A stretch of DNA of 64,000 nucleotides from Mugil cephalus (Eukaryota; Chordata; Actinopteri; Mugiliformes; Mugilidae): NCBI RefSeq assembly GCF_022458985.1, contig NC_061772.1, forward strand, positions 28,765,501-28,829,500, read 5' to 3'. The translations under genes and the position numbers were made by a program. Each line of letters begins with the position of its first letter. Position 1 is the stretch's first letter. Below, piece after piece: positions 42,039 through 50,885 of this stretch. The notes under the pieces are model-generated. The model worked only from the letters and a program-made list of their open reading frames with translations, had not been told where the DNA came from and made no database searches.

Positions 42039-44114
42039 ACACAGACACACACTGTACATGCATGCATTTCACCAGACGTACAACCAGGGGGTGGTTCCTC
42101 TGAGGCAGGGCTGACTGCAGCCCTTTAAATGTGCAGGTCATGATCTCTGGATCGGTTCAAATAAGACGAGACAATGAGATCAAGGAATCACTGTTTCTAT
42201 GAATGAAAAAAAAAAAGGCTCTGTAGTTCATTTATTGAGCGTCTCACTGTCTGATGGAGGGACGGCGTCTTCCTCCTGACTGTTCAGGGTTTGACTCTGA
42301 GAAAGCTCCAGAAAACCAAACTGAGAAGATCCGCCTGAAACATGGAGACGATTAAATGTTTAAGACGCATTTTTAACAAACAGGTGAAAGCTCCCGTTCC
42401 TGATCTGGTGTTTACCTTCAGGCTGAACGCAGTGCGTTGTAGAATCGGCTCCAGAATCCATTTCAACGTCCTCTACAATGCACCTGATAAAAAAATAAAT
42501 AAATAAATAAAATAATTCATCACCATCTCGCCCTGAGCATCATCGCTCTGCATGAAAACATCTGCTTCACACGTACTTTTTCTTGATGGGAGGGATGTTG
42601 AGGACCTGACTCTCCTCCTCCTGGAAAGCTGAACTGGGGTCGGCCGCAGCGTCGACGCCTAAATATAGATATCGGTGACATTTTTTGTTATTTTTAGCAC
42701 AGGACGAGACAACGTATCGGAGCGTGTGTGGACAAAGCACTGACCAGGTTCAGCCTGGTTGCTGCTGCTCTCTGATTGGCTGTCGGTCTGAGAGCATCTG
42801 CTTCCCAACGGGGATGAGATCAGTTCCTGGAGGAGAAGAAGAAGAAGAAGAAGAAGAAGAAGAAGAAGAAGAAAGAAAATCATTAATTTCACAAAGCAAC
42901 AAAAAGTGAAATTTATGGAATCAGGTGAAAACTCTTCAGTGAGAAACAAGAAGGGAAACAACAAGCGCCGTCAGACTGTGACTGGTTTTATTACATGGAT
43001 TATAAAAACTTCCTACATTTCCCAAAATGCAAAGTTTGCTGAAATTAGCCCATTATGCAACACATGCATGCAAAGCCTAGTTTGTGGACACTGCATGCTT
43101 ATGGTGTTTACTGCACAGTTAACTCGCTTCTGTCTCGGCTCGTCCTCGAATGAAAATGATAAATATGAACCAAAACCAACATGTGATGAGTAAATTACTG
43201 TTAACTTTTAAGAAACAAAACTTCTGTTATGGTGCAATTATCATAACAGAATTTAGAAAATATACACCCACTTGCCAAAACATTAGGCAACAAACTAATG
43301 CATCCTGATATATGAATCAACCGATTATTTTATTTATGTAGGTCTCTACAATAACTGAAAGGTGCCCAAAGTGCTTTACAAGAAAACAATACATAAAAAC
43401 ACATCTGGAAAGTGCTACAGTGTATTAAACACCTTCCAGAAGTACATAAAACAAACAGAATAAGTACACACAAAAACGCTCCTGGTCAGAATGGAAAAGC
43501 AATCTAAAAAAGTGGGTGTTCAGCTTTGATTTAAGGAGGCTGAGGATGATTTAAGGAGGCTGAGGATGATTTAAGGAGGCTGAGGAGGATTTAAGGAGGC
43601 TGAGGAAGATTTAAAAGTCCTGCATCAAGATGTGGCTGCAAAAATGTTCAGTTCATGATCATTTTTGAGGATCAAAGCTGTTATTTAAACGCGAATGATG
43701 CAGACTGACAAACATCACATGTGGTAGTTACTGAGGAGAAGAAGCAGCTACACAAGAGGAGGGGAAATACCCCCAACTTTACAATCTCTACACGTTTTTG
43801 TGTCTACTTTTTCCACGTGAAAACATTCCTCGCAACTAATTTAGTTCCACCTGAGTCAAATTTGTCCTGTACCGATGCATGTACTAGTTGCACTACTGTG
43901 TCCCGAACAATGGAGGATATGAGATGCCTCTTACCAGGACCGGGCTGCGGGAGGTGGGCTGCAGGCTGGACAGGCGCCGGGCCAACAGGGCTCGGTAGCT
44001 GCTCTCCGGGTCGTCCTCCAGAGCGACGCTGTCCGGCTGGGAGTCCTCCACTATCAGGCACGGGTTCTCTGGCTGAGGCAGGCTGGAGTCCAGTTCACTT
44101 CCTCCGGGATCCAT
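18105..44114 (-). CDS. tp53bp1: TP53-binding protein 1 (53BP1)
   Basis: Twenty-eight coding exons on the minus strand span about 26 kb and join in phase to a 1708-aa protein; human 53BP1 is 1972 aa. 53BP1 is a chromatin-bound scaffold at DNA double-strand breaks that reads H4K20me2 and ubiquitinated H2A, limits end resection and favours end joining. Order of parts: a long disordered SQ/TQ-rich region (ATM target type), oligomerisation region (about 1000-1050), GAR segment (about 1160-1175), tandem Tudor (about 1244-1362), ubiquitin-recognition motif (about 1361-1388), nuclear localisation signal, and two BRCT domains (about 1470-1700). Exon coordinates are in the part entries that follow. The start at 44114 (MDPGGSELDS) matches the family N-terminus. 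The order with tubgcp4 and map1a is conserved with human. No coding interruption was seen. Confidence 0.97.
18511..19718 (-). other. tp53bp1 intron 26 with repeat copy
   Basis: A 1.2-kb intron. About 18965-19260 is a copy of the repeat in tubgcp4 intron 12 (13375-13690); it starts 'gaggtcgaccagttgacata', a motif of a teleost transposon with GATATCGG-type ends. The rest is AT-rich with no coding signal. Confidence 0.6.
20258..21255. repeat. AT-rich degenerate tandem repeat, block 1
   Basis: About 1 kb made of variants of 'gtcattaaagtaataaagta' and 'atttaaagtaaa', almost devoid of C. Higher-order units of roughly 130-160 bp recur: 'ttcattaaagtataaactta' returns near 20410, 20660, 20860, 21040 and 21200. 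It fills most of tp53bp1 intron 24, between exons 24 and 25. Confidence 0.9.
21596..23100. repeat. AT-rich degenerate tandem repeat, block 2
   Basis: The same repeat as block 1, now in tp53bp1 intron 23. Longer units recur here too: 'aaagtcattaaagtaataaa' followed by 'gcaaagtgaagtcatt' appears near 21780, 21945, 22155 and 22485. Exon 24 is a GC-rich island of about 190 bp between the two blocks. Confidence 0.9.
23445..26070 (-). CDS. tp53bp1: tp53bp1 exons 21-23: Tudor, UDR, NLS
   Basis: Coding exons 25673-26070, 23728-23919 and 23445-23633, residues about 1181-1440. The methyl-lysine cage residues known from the family are present: W1253, Y1260, F1277, D1279 and Y1281 (AKWSSNGYFYSG, RLRFDDGYECEV). 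The Tudor core continues with GKDILLCDPIPLETEVTAL and VVKGHKTEGQELFY. The ubiquitin-dependent recruitment motif after it is conserved (LGPYEPSTPLAKASDISLD, then NLVEGKRRRR) and crosses the exon 22/23 junction. A bipartite nuclear localisation signal follows (SKRKLMTSEENR, PAKRGRRG). Exon 23 must end at 23445 (donor GTACGG) to stay in phase; reading through would end at a stop near 23413. Confidence 0.95.
24745..24940 (+). repeat. Dispersed repeat with CTCF-like core, copy 1
   Basis: Contains 'aagtcccgcccactaacatg', 'ggtggagctta' and CCACCAGGGGGAGC at 24891-24904, then 'tctacttgctttggctt'. Related copies lie at 57176-57320, 57469-57614, 57690-57860 and 61928-61990. The core is close to the CTCF consensus CCACCAGGGGGCGC. 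Confidence 0.8.
25034..25458. repeat. GATGAAGATGGGATGAAGGGGG minisatellite
   Basis: About 425 bp of short tandem units mixing 'gatgaagatggga' and 'gatgaagggggg'. The plus strand is almost pure purine plus T with G runs of 4-6. It lies in tp53bp1 intron 21. The long minus-strand open reading frame across it is a repeat artefact. Confidence 0.9.
26500..27050. repeat. TTCAAGATTCTTCTTC minisatellite
   Basis: About 550 bp of degenerate tandem units built from 'ttcaagattc', 'aagactcttcttc' and similar words in tp53bp1 intron 20. The plus-strand open reading frame at 26687-27076 is a low-complexity artefact. Confidence 0.85.
27714..30286 (-). CDS. tp53bp1: tp53bp1 exons 17-20: oligomerisation, GAR
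   Basis: Coding exons 30218-30286, 29987-30139, 28165-28385 and 27714-27884, residues about 977-1180. Exon 18 encodes the oligomerisation domain (HVRTIQEVRTTITRIITDVY, EDGKEVDRKVTE). Exon 19 matches the following family segment (GDLADISSLSSKASSLQHSS). Exon 20 carries the arginine-rich GAR-type segment (PRGRARRGRPPSR), which in mammals is methylated by PRMT1. The segment just before the oligomerisation domain lacks a clear TQT motif of the LC8/DYNLL1-binding type. Confidence 0.93.
29078..29263 (-). pseudogene. Tc1-like transposase relic, C-terminal DDE part
   Basis: An uninterrupted 61-codon minus-strand frame reads like the end of a Tc1/mariner transposase: HPDNEPENIT corresponds to the family 'QQDNDPKHTS' region with the second catalytic Asp, and QSSDLNPTEMLCKDLKHQ corresponds to 'QSPDLNPIENLWxDLK' with the third catalytic acid. 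The rest of the enzyme is absent. It lies in tp53bp1 intron 18, in the same orientation as the gene. Confidence 0.7.
29293..29690. mobile_element. Non-autonomous DNA transposon, copy 1
   Basis: About 400 bp sharing most of its length with 32890-33260. Shared words are 'gatatcccataattctctta', 'tttgaggaagatgg', 'aactggtcacatgac' and 'tgaaaaaacatctcatgaga'. The ends are imperfect inverted repeats around 'tggtgtttcc' and 'ggaaacgtagcaa'. No coding capacity. Confidence 0.65.
30577..35027 (-). CDS. tp53bp1: tp53bp1 exons 12-16
   Basis: Coding exons 34911-35027, 34627-34818, 34444-34510, 34196-34285 and 30577-30841, residues about 733-976. Exon 12 is strongly conserved (SFHFTLPKEGELIGP, GATPPLISQLK, RHSTPIG). 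Exon 13 has DSATDKSDGKLSLRMKLVTP, matching the family LRMKLVSP segment. Exons 14-16 are weakly conserved disordered sequence placed by phase and splice sites. The exon 15 acceptor is a CAGCAG, so it may start at 34285 or 34288, a one-residue difference. The 3.35-kb intron 15 could hide a small in-phase exon. Confidence 0.88.
31186..31335 (+). repeat. Repeat shared in reverse with 61985-62155
   Basis: Contains 'aaggggcggggcttagctgg', 'aggcaaaatatctcatacac' and 'ggcacgaatggac'. The same words appear in reverse complement at 61985-62155, showing an interspersed family inserted in opposite orientation. Confidence 0.8.
31336..32580. other. Unassigned stretch, possible transposon relic
   Basis: The base composition is less AT-rich than the surrounding intron, and several open stretches of 60-130 codons occur on both strands without shared splice signals. 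I recognise no domain. Its position between two interspersed repeats suggests decayed mobile-element sequence, but this is an inference. Confidence 0.3.
32890..33260. mobile_element. Non-autonomous DNA transposon, copy 2
   Basis: Second copy of the element at 29293-29690, same orientation, sharing 'gatatcccataattctctta' and 'aaaaaacacctcatgagaat'. It ends around 'agggggaataaaaatgcagc'. No coding capacity. Confidence 0.65.
33560..34005 (+). mobile_element. LINE-type 3' end
   Basis: Contains 'acatgtgcaacgacaataaa' followed by 'gttgaatctaatctaattct', the typical 3' tail of teleost L2/CR1-like retrotransposons (AATAAA then a short tandem tail). No reverse-transcriptase coding sequence is left. 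Confidence 0.55.
35028..35942 (-). repeat. tp53bp1 intron 11: diverged direct duplication
   Basis: Two segments about 370 bp apart (about 35310-35530 and 35640-35860) share the order 'tgtgcacattg', 'tggtaca', 'attatcatcacag' and 'gttcagtggcatctctgtgc'. A partial third copy with 'cacctggtacaatttattac' is at 37890-37970 in intron 10. This looks like an old repeat family or local duplication. Confidence 0.6.
35943..37029 (-). CDS. tp53bp1: tp53bp1 exon 11: large SQ/TQ-rich exon
   Basis: A single 1087-bp exon, residues about 371-733. It begins DAFVPTQSQEAP, continuing SH|DxFxPS of the family across the junction. It is disordered, with many SQ and TQ pairs (for example SQATQ, LSQKS, SQSGISQSS, LSQSQLW, SQVQ) that fit ATM/ATR target clusters, two glutamate-rich tracts and a run of about 11 glycines (coded at about 36359-36390). 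The glycine and glutamate runs come from trinucleotide repeats and are probably lineage-specific. Confidence 0.95.
37030..38197 (-). other. tp53bp1 intron 10 with transposon
   Basis: Holds an element at about 37133-37765 whose ends are imperfect inverted repeats: 'gggatgcatcgattcac' plus 'ccgatactgata' on the left, and 'ccagtatcagtgttggtgca' plus 'tcgatg' on the right. No coding sequence. This end type is common among teleost non-coding DNA transposons. Confidence 0.6.
38198..44114 (-). CDS. tp53bp1: tp53bp1 exons 1-10: N-terminal region
   Basis: Coding exons 43935-44114, 42745-42826, 42577-42658, 42416-42483, 42248-42334, 41811-41865, 41192-41346, 38632-38758, 38458-38546 and 38198-38382, residues 1-370. 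Recognisable family segments: MDPGGSELDSSLPQPENPCL and IVEDSQPDS (exon 1), SSQFGFLELSQSQTL (exon 5), EILSSQEDMFDADKT (exon 7), LHLLHLSGQGTLVQDSLS (exon 8), FTPLIVPSTPTGPENE (exon 9), and PMDTSLPPEDQ with LPSQPDFSH (exon 10). A further non-coding 5' exon is likely, because a good acceptor (TCTCCTCTTAG) lies about 28 bases before the ATG. Confidence 0.92.
39165..39430 (+). repeat. tRNA-derived SINE, 5'-truncated copy
   Basis: Contains the SINE body 'gcatgttctccctgtgtctg', 'attggtgactctaaattt', 'gtgagtgtgagtgtcaatgg' and 'ctctgcgatagcctggagac', ending 'gaggataagtggtagtagaa'. Same family as 1713-1880 and 62238-62540, but the tRNA-like head is missing. Confidence 0.8.
40530..41130. mobile_element. 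Probable hAT-type non-autonomous element
   Basis: A roughly 600-bp block with 'ctcgttcctttatcgattct' near one end and 'aagaaccgatgttctcaatg' plus 'cccatctct' at the other, words I associate with a common teleost hAT-derived repeat. No transposase reading frame is present. Confidence 0.45.
42006..42052. repeat. (CA)n microsatellite
   Basis: (CA)n of about 27 bp plus imperfect continuation in tp53bp1 intron 5, the intron before coding exon 6 in plus-strand order. Confidence 0.9.
42831..42875. repeat. (GAA)n microsatellite at a splice acceptor
   Basis: On the minus strand this is a (TTC)n run that leads into CTCCTCCAG, the acceptor of tp53bp1 exon 2 (42826). It supplies the polypyrimidine tract, as the CTC repeat does in tubgcp4. 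Confidence 0.9.
42876..43934 (-). other. tp53bp1 intron 1
   Basis: A 1.1-kb intron. It holds a tandem repeat of about four 20-bp units ('gatttaaggaggctgagga') at 43529-43608, and a repeat-like word 'ccacttgccaaaacattagg' at 43269. No coding exon. Confidence 0.6.
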
Positions 44115-44439
44115 GAGGTCGGGGCCGAGGGCAGCAGGAGCTAAGAGGAGAGGAGGAGGAGGTGCAGCAGCAAAGAAGAAGAAGAAGCAGAGAAGGCAGC
44201 GGCCATGAGAGTCTTCAGCTTTTTATTGATGCTAACAGGCTACCAGCTAAAGCTCCGCCCTACATGGAAGCGTGTTGTCGCCCGGTAAAGAGTCCCTCTG
44301 CTCCGGGGAACACCTCATGACTCTCCAGACACACCTGGGGACGTGAACCGTAACCGTCCAGCAAGTCCACGAAACGCTACATTAGAATCGAGTGCTTATT
44401 TTTATTTTTATTTTAGCACCGCTTTCTGTTTTCCTTAAC

Positions 44440-44530
44440 TCAAACACACCCACTTCCGAGTCTTACTCGCGGCAAAACTTGCCATAAGCGACTTGATTGG
44501 TCCAGAAGGGTCCGTGACGTCACGTGAGAA
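44440..44530 (-). promoter_or_regulatory. tp53bp1: Candidate tp53bp1 promoter
   Basis: The stretch contains a perfect CRE (TGACGTCA, 44515-44522) overlapping an E-box CACGTG (44521-44526) and an ATTGG (44496-44500; CCAAT on the minus strand). It lies about 400 bases upstream of the coding start. A possible minus-strand donor (GTAAGA, 44464-44469) could end a short non-coding first exon here. An alternative first exon further up is described at 47100-47230. Confidence 0.45.
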
Positions 44531-44604
44531 CGACGACTAGTTCAGGGCTGTCGGATTTTTTCAAAACACATTTTGTTTACGTTTTAAAGGTAAAAAATAC
44601 TCGT

Positions 44605-45136
44605 TTACTGGTGAGGTTCGATACCAGCGGGTTCCTTTCCAATCGATACTAAGTAAAATTCTGGCTGGTATCGGCGATACCGATACTTTGCGTAAATACA
44701 CTCATTAAAGTGAAAAAACTTAAAAAAGTAGTGTTTTTTTGTTTTTTCTTAGTTTTTTTTAAGTGTATTTAAAATCACAGCTTCATAAAGAATGCAAGAC
44801 ATCATACTCATTTAGTTTATTTATTTTAAGTACTGAGGTAGTTCATTTACTGTATTGCCGAGCTAATATGACAACGGATGCTGTTTCAAACACTAAAAAA
44901 GAAAAAAGTAAAATAATAAGACTAAAAAAATAAAGTATTGTTTAACTATTAATGTTGTTGTTTAACCTGAGGTGTCACCACAACTCAACAGTTTAGTTAC
45001 TTTCCACTGTGTTCCTACATTACCTGAATGACTTAAGTATCGAAAGTATCGATATTTTCATTTGAGACTTGATTTTAGAGCATAAAGACATGGTATCGGA
45101 AGTATCGATATTTCAGTATCGATCCGCACATCACTT
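44605..45136. mobile_element. Interspersed element with TATCGAT-type ends, copy 1
   Basis: About 530 bp starting near 'ttcgataccagcgggttc' with 'ggcgataccgatactttg', and ending 'ggaagtatcgatatttcagt' plus 'atcgatccgcacatcac'. A second copy is at 53114-53801; both share 'atcatagcttcataaagaa'-like interior sequence. No coding capacity. Confidence 0.7.
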
Positions 45137-46560
45137 TAAGTATAAAATACAATAAATATATATATATATATATAATTGTAATTAACCTTTGTAATTCGCA
45201 TAATTAAATAATTTATAATTTTATGTAACAATGAAACAAGAGAAGCGTTTTTAAATAAGCTATTTCAATTTGATTAAAAAAAATTCCATTTAAAAACTGG
45301 TCTGATGATTTGGATGCCAGTAAAATCTGTTGAAATTAAGAAAATTTAAATTTTAAAATATATAAATAATATATATAAATGACAAAGGGGAAATGGAGTG
45401 AGCTGTTTTAAAAGTTCTGAGTCTGGATTTGAAGCCTGACAGATTGTATGTTTTGCAGACTATGGTTTGTAATATTTATAAGTTGTGTTTGCATCTTGCT
45501 CCTTTACCTGTTGATATTCTTCTTGTAGTTTTCATTGTAAGGACACATCAAGGTTGTTTGGAGGGCTACAGCCTGTGGTGATAAATGTTATAAAATAGAC
45601 AAATCTAGGCCATTTCACCCCATGGAGACTTCTCAGAGTCCTTCACTGGTCCATGTGGGGTTTTTTAGGGAGATGTAGGTTAACTTTTTTTCACCACATA
45701 TTTTCCTTCAGCTAAGAGTCTCTGATTATATCTCACTGCTAATATTTCAACACGCTGTCTGGTTTTTATATTTCAATATCATTATGGCCCATTTTATCTG
45801 CCTCTGGCGTATTAATGGACGAGCATTTCGGCCACTTTATTCCATCTATCATTTAAAACATTCTGCAGAACATCCTCTTCGTCTTCCCTAAATCATGGGA
45901 TATCTGTGCCGGCATCATCACAGATATGAAGAGCGCCCGAGAGCTTGTGGTTATTTTTAAAGCGGCTGAATATCGAAAATGAGGTTATATCAGAAACACT
46001 TATTTATTTTTTGCGTAATGAGCCCTTGATCTCGTGATGTGCGCTCACAGCCCTCGAATATTAACTCGACTCTGTCATCATCTTTTGACAACCTCAGTTG
46101 CCATGGAGACGCCACATTTTCCAGCAGCTATCATCCCTCAGCCCTATGCTAATGTTGGACCACAGAGGAAGAGGAAAGTACAAAGCAGAAATCATCCGAC
46201 GGGCCGAAAAGCCTGTAGGGGGAAGGTGAGCTGGACGTGAACCTTTTTCAATCCCAACGTGCATCCTCCTCCTGAGGAGCCTGGAAGTCACAATCACAGG
46301 CGTAAATCCTCACCAGGAAGGGGCTGACAATCACCCATGAGAGCATTTTTTTAGAGGGATTCTTTGTGTGTGTCAGGTGATGCACAAAACCACAGGAGAT
46401 TAAAAGGTCACTTCAGGTTCCTCGGGACTCTTAACTTCATTTGGCAACATTATGGGGAGGTTTTTTTTTATGCACAGTTCACTGATTTGTGTGCTGTGTC
46501 TCTTAATCTATTCTGCTCCAGGTCAGCTGAAGGCTGCCAGACAGGAGTGATGGTCCTCCT
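45137..46560. other. Intergenic, no feature recognised
   Basis: AT-rich sequence between the tp53bp1 5' end and the map1a 5' region. No supported coding exon on either strand, and no repeat that I can assign. Confidence 0.5.
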
Positions 46561-46589
46561 CTCCTCTGGCTGCAGGGCTGATTTACAGG

Positions 46590-46591
<2 letters not shown>

Positions 46592-46623
<32 letters not shown>
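46592..46623. repeat. (AGC)10 microsatellite
   Basis: About ten perfect AGC triplets in intergenic DNA. The open frames across it are not supported as coding. Confidence 0.9.
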
Positions 46624-46624
<1 letters not shown>

Positions 46625-46839
46625 GAAACTGAGCCGGCATTTTAATACGGACACGCTAAAGTGGAGACTTCCTGGCTGGAGGCAAGACAATGCACTAATG
46701 AATACCTGATTGTCTCGGTGCGCACAGCTCGCAGTGTGATTCTATTCAATGACACGCACACACACACACAACCAGATAAGGAAGTGTCATTTTCATCATC
46801 CATGGATGCTGCTGGGCAGCAGCCTCCATGCAGCCAACC

Positions 46840-47240
46840 TCAACCCCAACCCCAACCCCACCGACTGGAGCCGCAAAGTTCAGCGTAGCGTCGTCATGTC
46901 TGCAGGTCGGGGGCTGACACCCACAGCAAGAAGAAATGCGCAGCCACTACCCCAAAATGTCTAATGTGAGCCACCTCTACCGGGGCCGACAGGCGCCGAA
47001 ACGCACGCAGGACGCCGCTACAGCCTACGCCTCTCTCTCTCTCCCTCAACACACCACACTGTTTTTACTTCAATGCAAAAAAAGAAGAAGAAGAGAGATT
47101 TACCTTGAGAATAAATACGCGTGCTCTCGGGCTCTCCGGTCCGTCTAGCACCGTCCCGCTGGCTGCGATAGTAGCGCGTCCGACATCGCTCGGTCCTTCC
47201 GTGCCTCTGTTTTGCTGAGAGTCAGGGTGTGGGACACACA
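46840..47240. other. GC-richer intergenic island
   Basis: Includes a (CCCCAA)-type run at about 46842-46862 and a locally CpG-rich stretch at 46980-47230. On the minus strand 'tattctcaag|gtaaatc' near 47095-47105 is a good splice donor, so 47100-47230 could be a distal non-coding first exon of tp53bp1. It could equally be regulatory DNA for map1a. Neither is proven. Confidence 0.3.
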
Positions 47241-48400
47241 CACACGCATGGCACGTAAAAGATGCAAAGATGCAAAGGCATTTTTGAATGTGAGATGCCA
47301 TGCTCGGTTCCTCTGGAGGCAAATGCGCTGCACCACTAATTAGATTCACAGAAATACGATAAATAAAAAAAAGAATAGAACAGAAAACAGATCCAGCGCA
47401 ATCTTTTTATTAAAAAAATGTTAATATTTGGTCATATTCTAATTCCATATCCACTTGTAGCTGATCGTTTTTATGCATATTACAAATTAAAATGTGGACA
47501 AGAGTGAATTATAGCGAGATGATTCATTAAAAGTTAATTTATCATCGCGTGTTGCAGCTTCACAAACCGAACTTTTAATATGTGGTTGGTGCAGATCTAG
47601 ACTTTTAAAACCCTCCATGGAGTCACGCTAACACGTGACTGTGAAATACTTTTTATTTGATTTTCATGTTAAACTTCAATATATCATGTTTGAGACATAT
47701 GTTGACATTTTGTTGAGCCTCTACTCCACAATTTTAGCTTCGTATTCAAACTAGATTTGATTAAAGATTTGATTAATCACAACATTCATCTTTATCTTCA
47801 TTCAAGAACAATGAGAGAAGCTTTTTCTTTCATTTGAGACATTTTCTTCTTCTCTATTTCTAAGGAAAGTTGTAGTTGTTTTTTTTAAATATTATTATTT
47901 TATTTTTTTCATTTCCTGGGAAGAAAAATCCTGCTGGTGTATCTCATTTTCCTCCCAGCAGAGGCCAGCAGACGCTCTGGAGTGTCTCAGGCTGGACTGC
48001 TGACTCACGCCTGGCGACACACAACTTCCTGAAGAGAGATTTAAAGCTCATGATAATCCGTCACCGGAGCAGGAGGTGTCACTGCCCATCACCACCACCA
48101 CCACCAACACCAACACCAGCAGCAGCCTCTCATCTGCAAACACATGCAAAGAAACACTTTAAAATAATCACAGGTCATTTAAAACCCAGAATGATTCTTT
48201 TTGTTCATCCCAGACAGCAACACTGACTTTTAACTTACTGAGAAAGTGGAAACAGACAAAGAAGCTGCAGCATCTGCAGAGTTTTTCATCTCCTCGTTTT
48301 CATTTGAGTTTTAAGTGAGTTTGGAATTAAAAGTTCTTAGTTTTTATTCATTTTATGCCATTATATACTTACATAATAAACTCAACCCCTAATACACACA
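47241..48400. other. Intergenic, no feature recognised
   Basis: AT-rich intergenic DNA with a short CAC/CCA-rich patch near 48088-48120. No coding region is supported. Confidence 0.5.
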
Positions 48401-48407
48401 TACATAT

Positions 48408-48536
48408 ATAGATCATTATGACCGACATTACAGCTAAAAGTTTCCCAGCAGAACTCTGAGTTTGTCACAAGATGGTTTAAACGTTATTTCCTTCTCCTGT
48501 CAGTGGTCATAATGTTGTGGCTGATCGATGTATATC
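48408..48536. mobile_element. Short MITE related to 2193-2406
   Basis: The right end 'cataatgttgtggctgatcg' matches the end of the element at 2193-2406, and the left end 'atagatcattatgaccgaca' looks like a deleted version of the inverse. About 130 bp, non-coding. Confidence 0.5.
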
Positions 48537-48701
48537 CTTATGGACATTATTCCTAAAATACTCCAAATACTAATGTTACATTAACAAAGACGACAAGTTC
48601 TGATGCACCAGCTTAGATCCACATCACCAGCGTTGTGTTGTGGGTGTTTTCCGCTCTTATAACAGATGTTTTCTCTACGGCCCCGACATCACTGGTGATG
48701 G

Positions 48702-48750
48702 CTCTTCTTCTTCTTCTTCTTCTTCTTCTTCTTCTTCTTCTTCTTCTTCT
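48702..48750. repeat. (CTT)n microsatellite
   Basis: About 16 CTT triplets in intergenic DNA. The serine-rich plus-strand frame across it is an artefact. Confidence 0.95.
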
Positions 48751-50799
48751 GTTTGCTCCAGTTATGCAAAGTGTCCCGTAGGCACCTCATCCTCCCCCCT
48801 TATCTCCATATTTCGCCCTTTTCGGTGCGTTTCTAAATACAACACAAGCTTCGACTGCACCGATCACAATCGAGATAATGACATCGATTCACTGCAGATC
48901 CTGGTGTTTTGTGGGATTCTCTCTCCATCGTGATGTGTGACCTGCAGTGGGAAGCTGAACATCTCTCTCATTAATTAAGAAGCCTCAACAGAGGAACGTT
49001 ATCGGCCTAAGAACCCCAGACTTTCATCCTCTCATACCTCTACACATCATCTCCCTGCCTCCGGTATTTCAGAAGGAAATACTTCCTGTAACCGGTTAGA
49101 AAAGTTTTAAAAAAGACGTTTTAAATGTGTTTATCTATTTATTTATATCTGTAGCTTAATTTAGATTCTCGTACGGAGCAAACTCAAAGCGTTAGTTGTC
49201 AGATTCTCATTTAAAAAGCTGACCTTTAGTTTGCCTTAATTTATATTTAACTTGCCTCTGTGTGATTTTATGTATTTGTTCAGGACGGGTGGAAGTTGGA
49301 ATATCTTATTAGATCTCATGTTTGATCTCTTGTGCTTCACGTTCCCTTCATCACTCTGTAAGATTTATCCACTCTCTCTGGATCTCATTTATCTGACTCA
49401 CCGTCGAACCACCTCTCCCCACATTTTGAACTCTTTGTGAACTCCAGTCATCAATAATATATGTGTAAAGTGTGAAAACTTAACAGATGTGATTCCTCCA
49501 GCAGCTGATACAGTTCGACCTGCCAACGCTGAGTCCGTCCTCTCTCTTAGGTCTGCGGAGTAACGCTTCTCTCTGCACAGATGGCGACTGGTTGCATCTC
49601 ACCAGAACCATAAACCGAACAAAATCTGCAGCTGGACTCAGAAACAAGCGTCTGGTAGAAATAAAAGGTGGAGCTGCTGAGAGAGAGAGAGAAGAATCCA
49701 CTAAATTTCTGGTAATTTACAAAGATCAATTCATACATTTCAGAAAGCATCATGAAAAACGTTTAAATTACGGTGTTTCCTTCCTCTTGATGCTCCTAAA
49801 CGTCTCTTTCTATTTGAGTTGAACTATTGTGATGTTATACAGTGTAACACACTCATCCTAGTCATGTAGAGAAATTACAGGTTTAAACAGAAGAAAGTCA
49901 TTGGAGCAGCATCATGGACCGAGTCAAACGTCTCCTCTGATCCTCTTCTCTATAGACACAAACTTCTGAAACTCACTGTTTAAGTGAGTGGAACATTTTC
50001 CAAAACGCCTGCGTGGTGCATAATGTAGTATTTAGACCCAGTTCATGAATACAACATGAGGGGGAAACAACTTCTAAAGGGAAAGAACTGAAACGTGACC
50101 GTTAAACCGACTTAAACTGAGGCTGAGAGCAACAAAACAAAAAAACAAGAATAAAAAGAAATTAAAACAAACATGGCTGTTGAAATATGTCCGAACCTGT
50201 GCTGAGTGTGTGATGTGTTACAACCGTCTATGTCTGTATCTATGGAATTACCTTAGATTGTTTAAGGGTTAGAACTCAGGTAGAAATAGGTATTGATTTC
50301 ATAATTTAGTGCATTGGTCTTAAACAGGAGGTACTGGTGGGGGGGTTGCAAAGGTTGCAAAGACGTTATCTTTCAGTCTCGCTGTCTGAGCCAATCACGA
50401 GGCCACATATTAAACACTGACTCTGTCAGGTTCCCTGCAATGGCTGAGAGTCTATTCAGTCACCAGGTGAAATTAAAACTCGAATCTGTCGGTTATTTTC
50501 TTTATCTGTCCATTGTTTACCAGTCAGATGTGTTTATGTCTATGGCAGTTGCACGGCCACCGTACTGCTGCACATGTTTGACATAAAATGAATAGTTTAA
50601 TATTGAATGCAAAATGATGATAATAATCTATAGAGTTTAATCTAGAACACATATAGTAGGTAGGTGGTTCCTACTTAACCTCTCCATCAGTTTGGGTCCT
50701 TGGCCTGATCTAGTGTTTTGTTGTGTTGATGATTCTGGATACAGATAGAAAAAATATATACAAACTGAATCATATCCTGCCGTAAATTATGAAATGATG

Positions 50800-50800
<1 letters not shown>
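48751..50800. other. Intergenic, no feature recognised
   Basis: Two kilobases without supported coding sequence. Short open frames on both strands lack similarity and splice context. Confidence 0.5.

Positions 50801-50885
<85 letters not shown>
50801..50885. repeat. (TCTA)21 microsatellite
   Basis: About 85 bp of perfect TCTA tetranucleotide, followed by a LINE-like 3' tail (about 50886-51000, 'ccaataaatctggttctgcc'). Confidence 0.97.

Noticed and set aside
46842..46862. Interstitial telomere-like repeat
   Set aside because: The unit is CCCCAA-like and short, not the vertebrate CCCTAA; most likely simple sequence.
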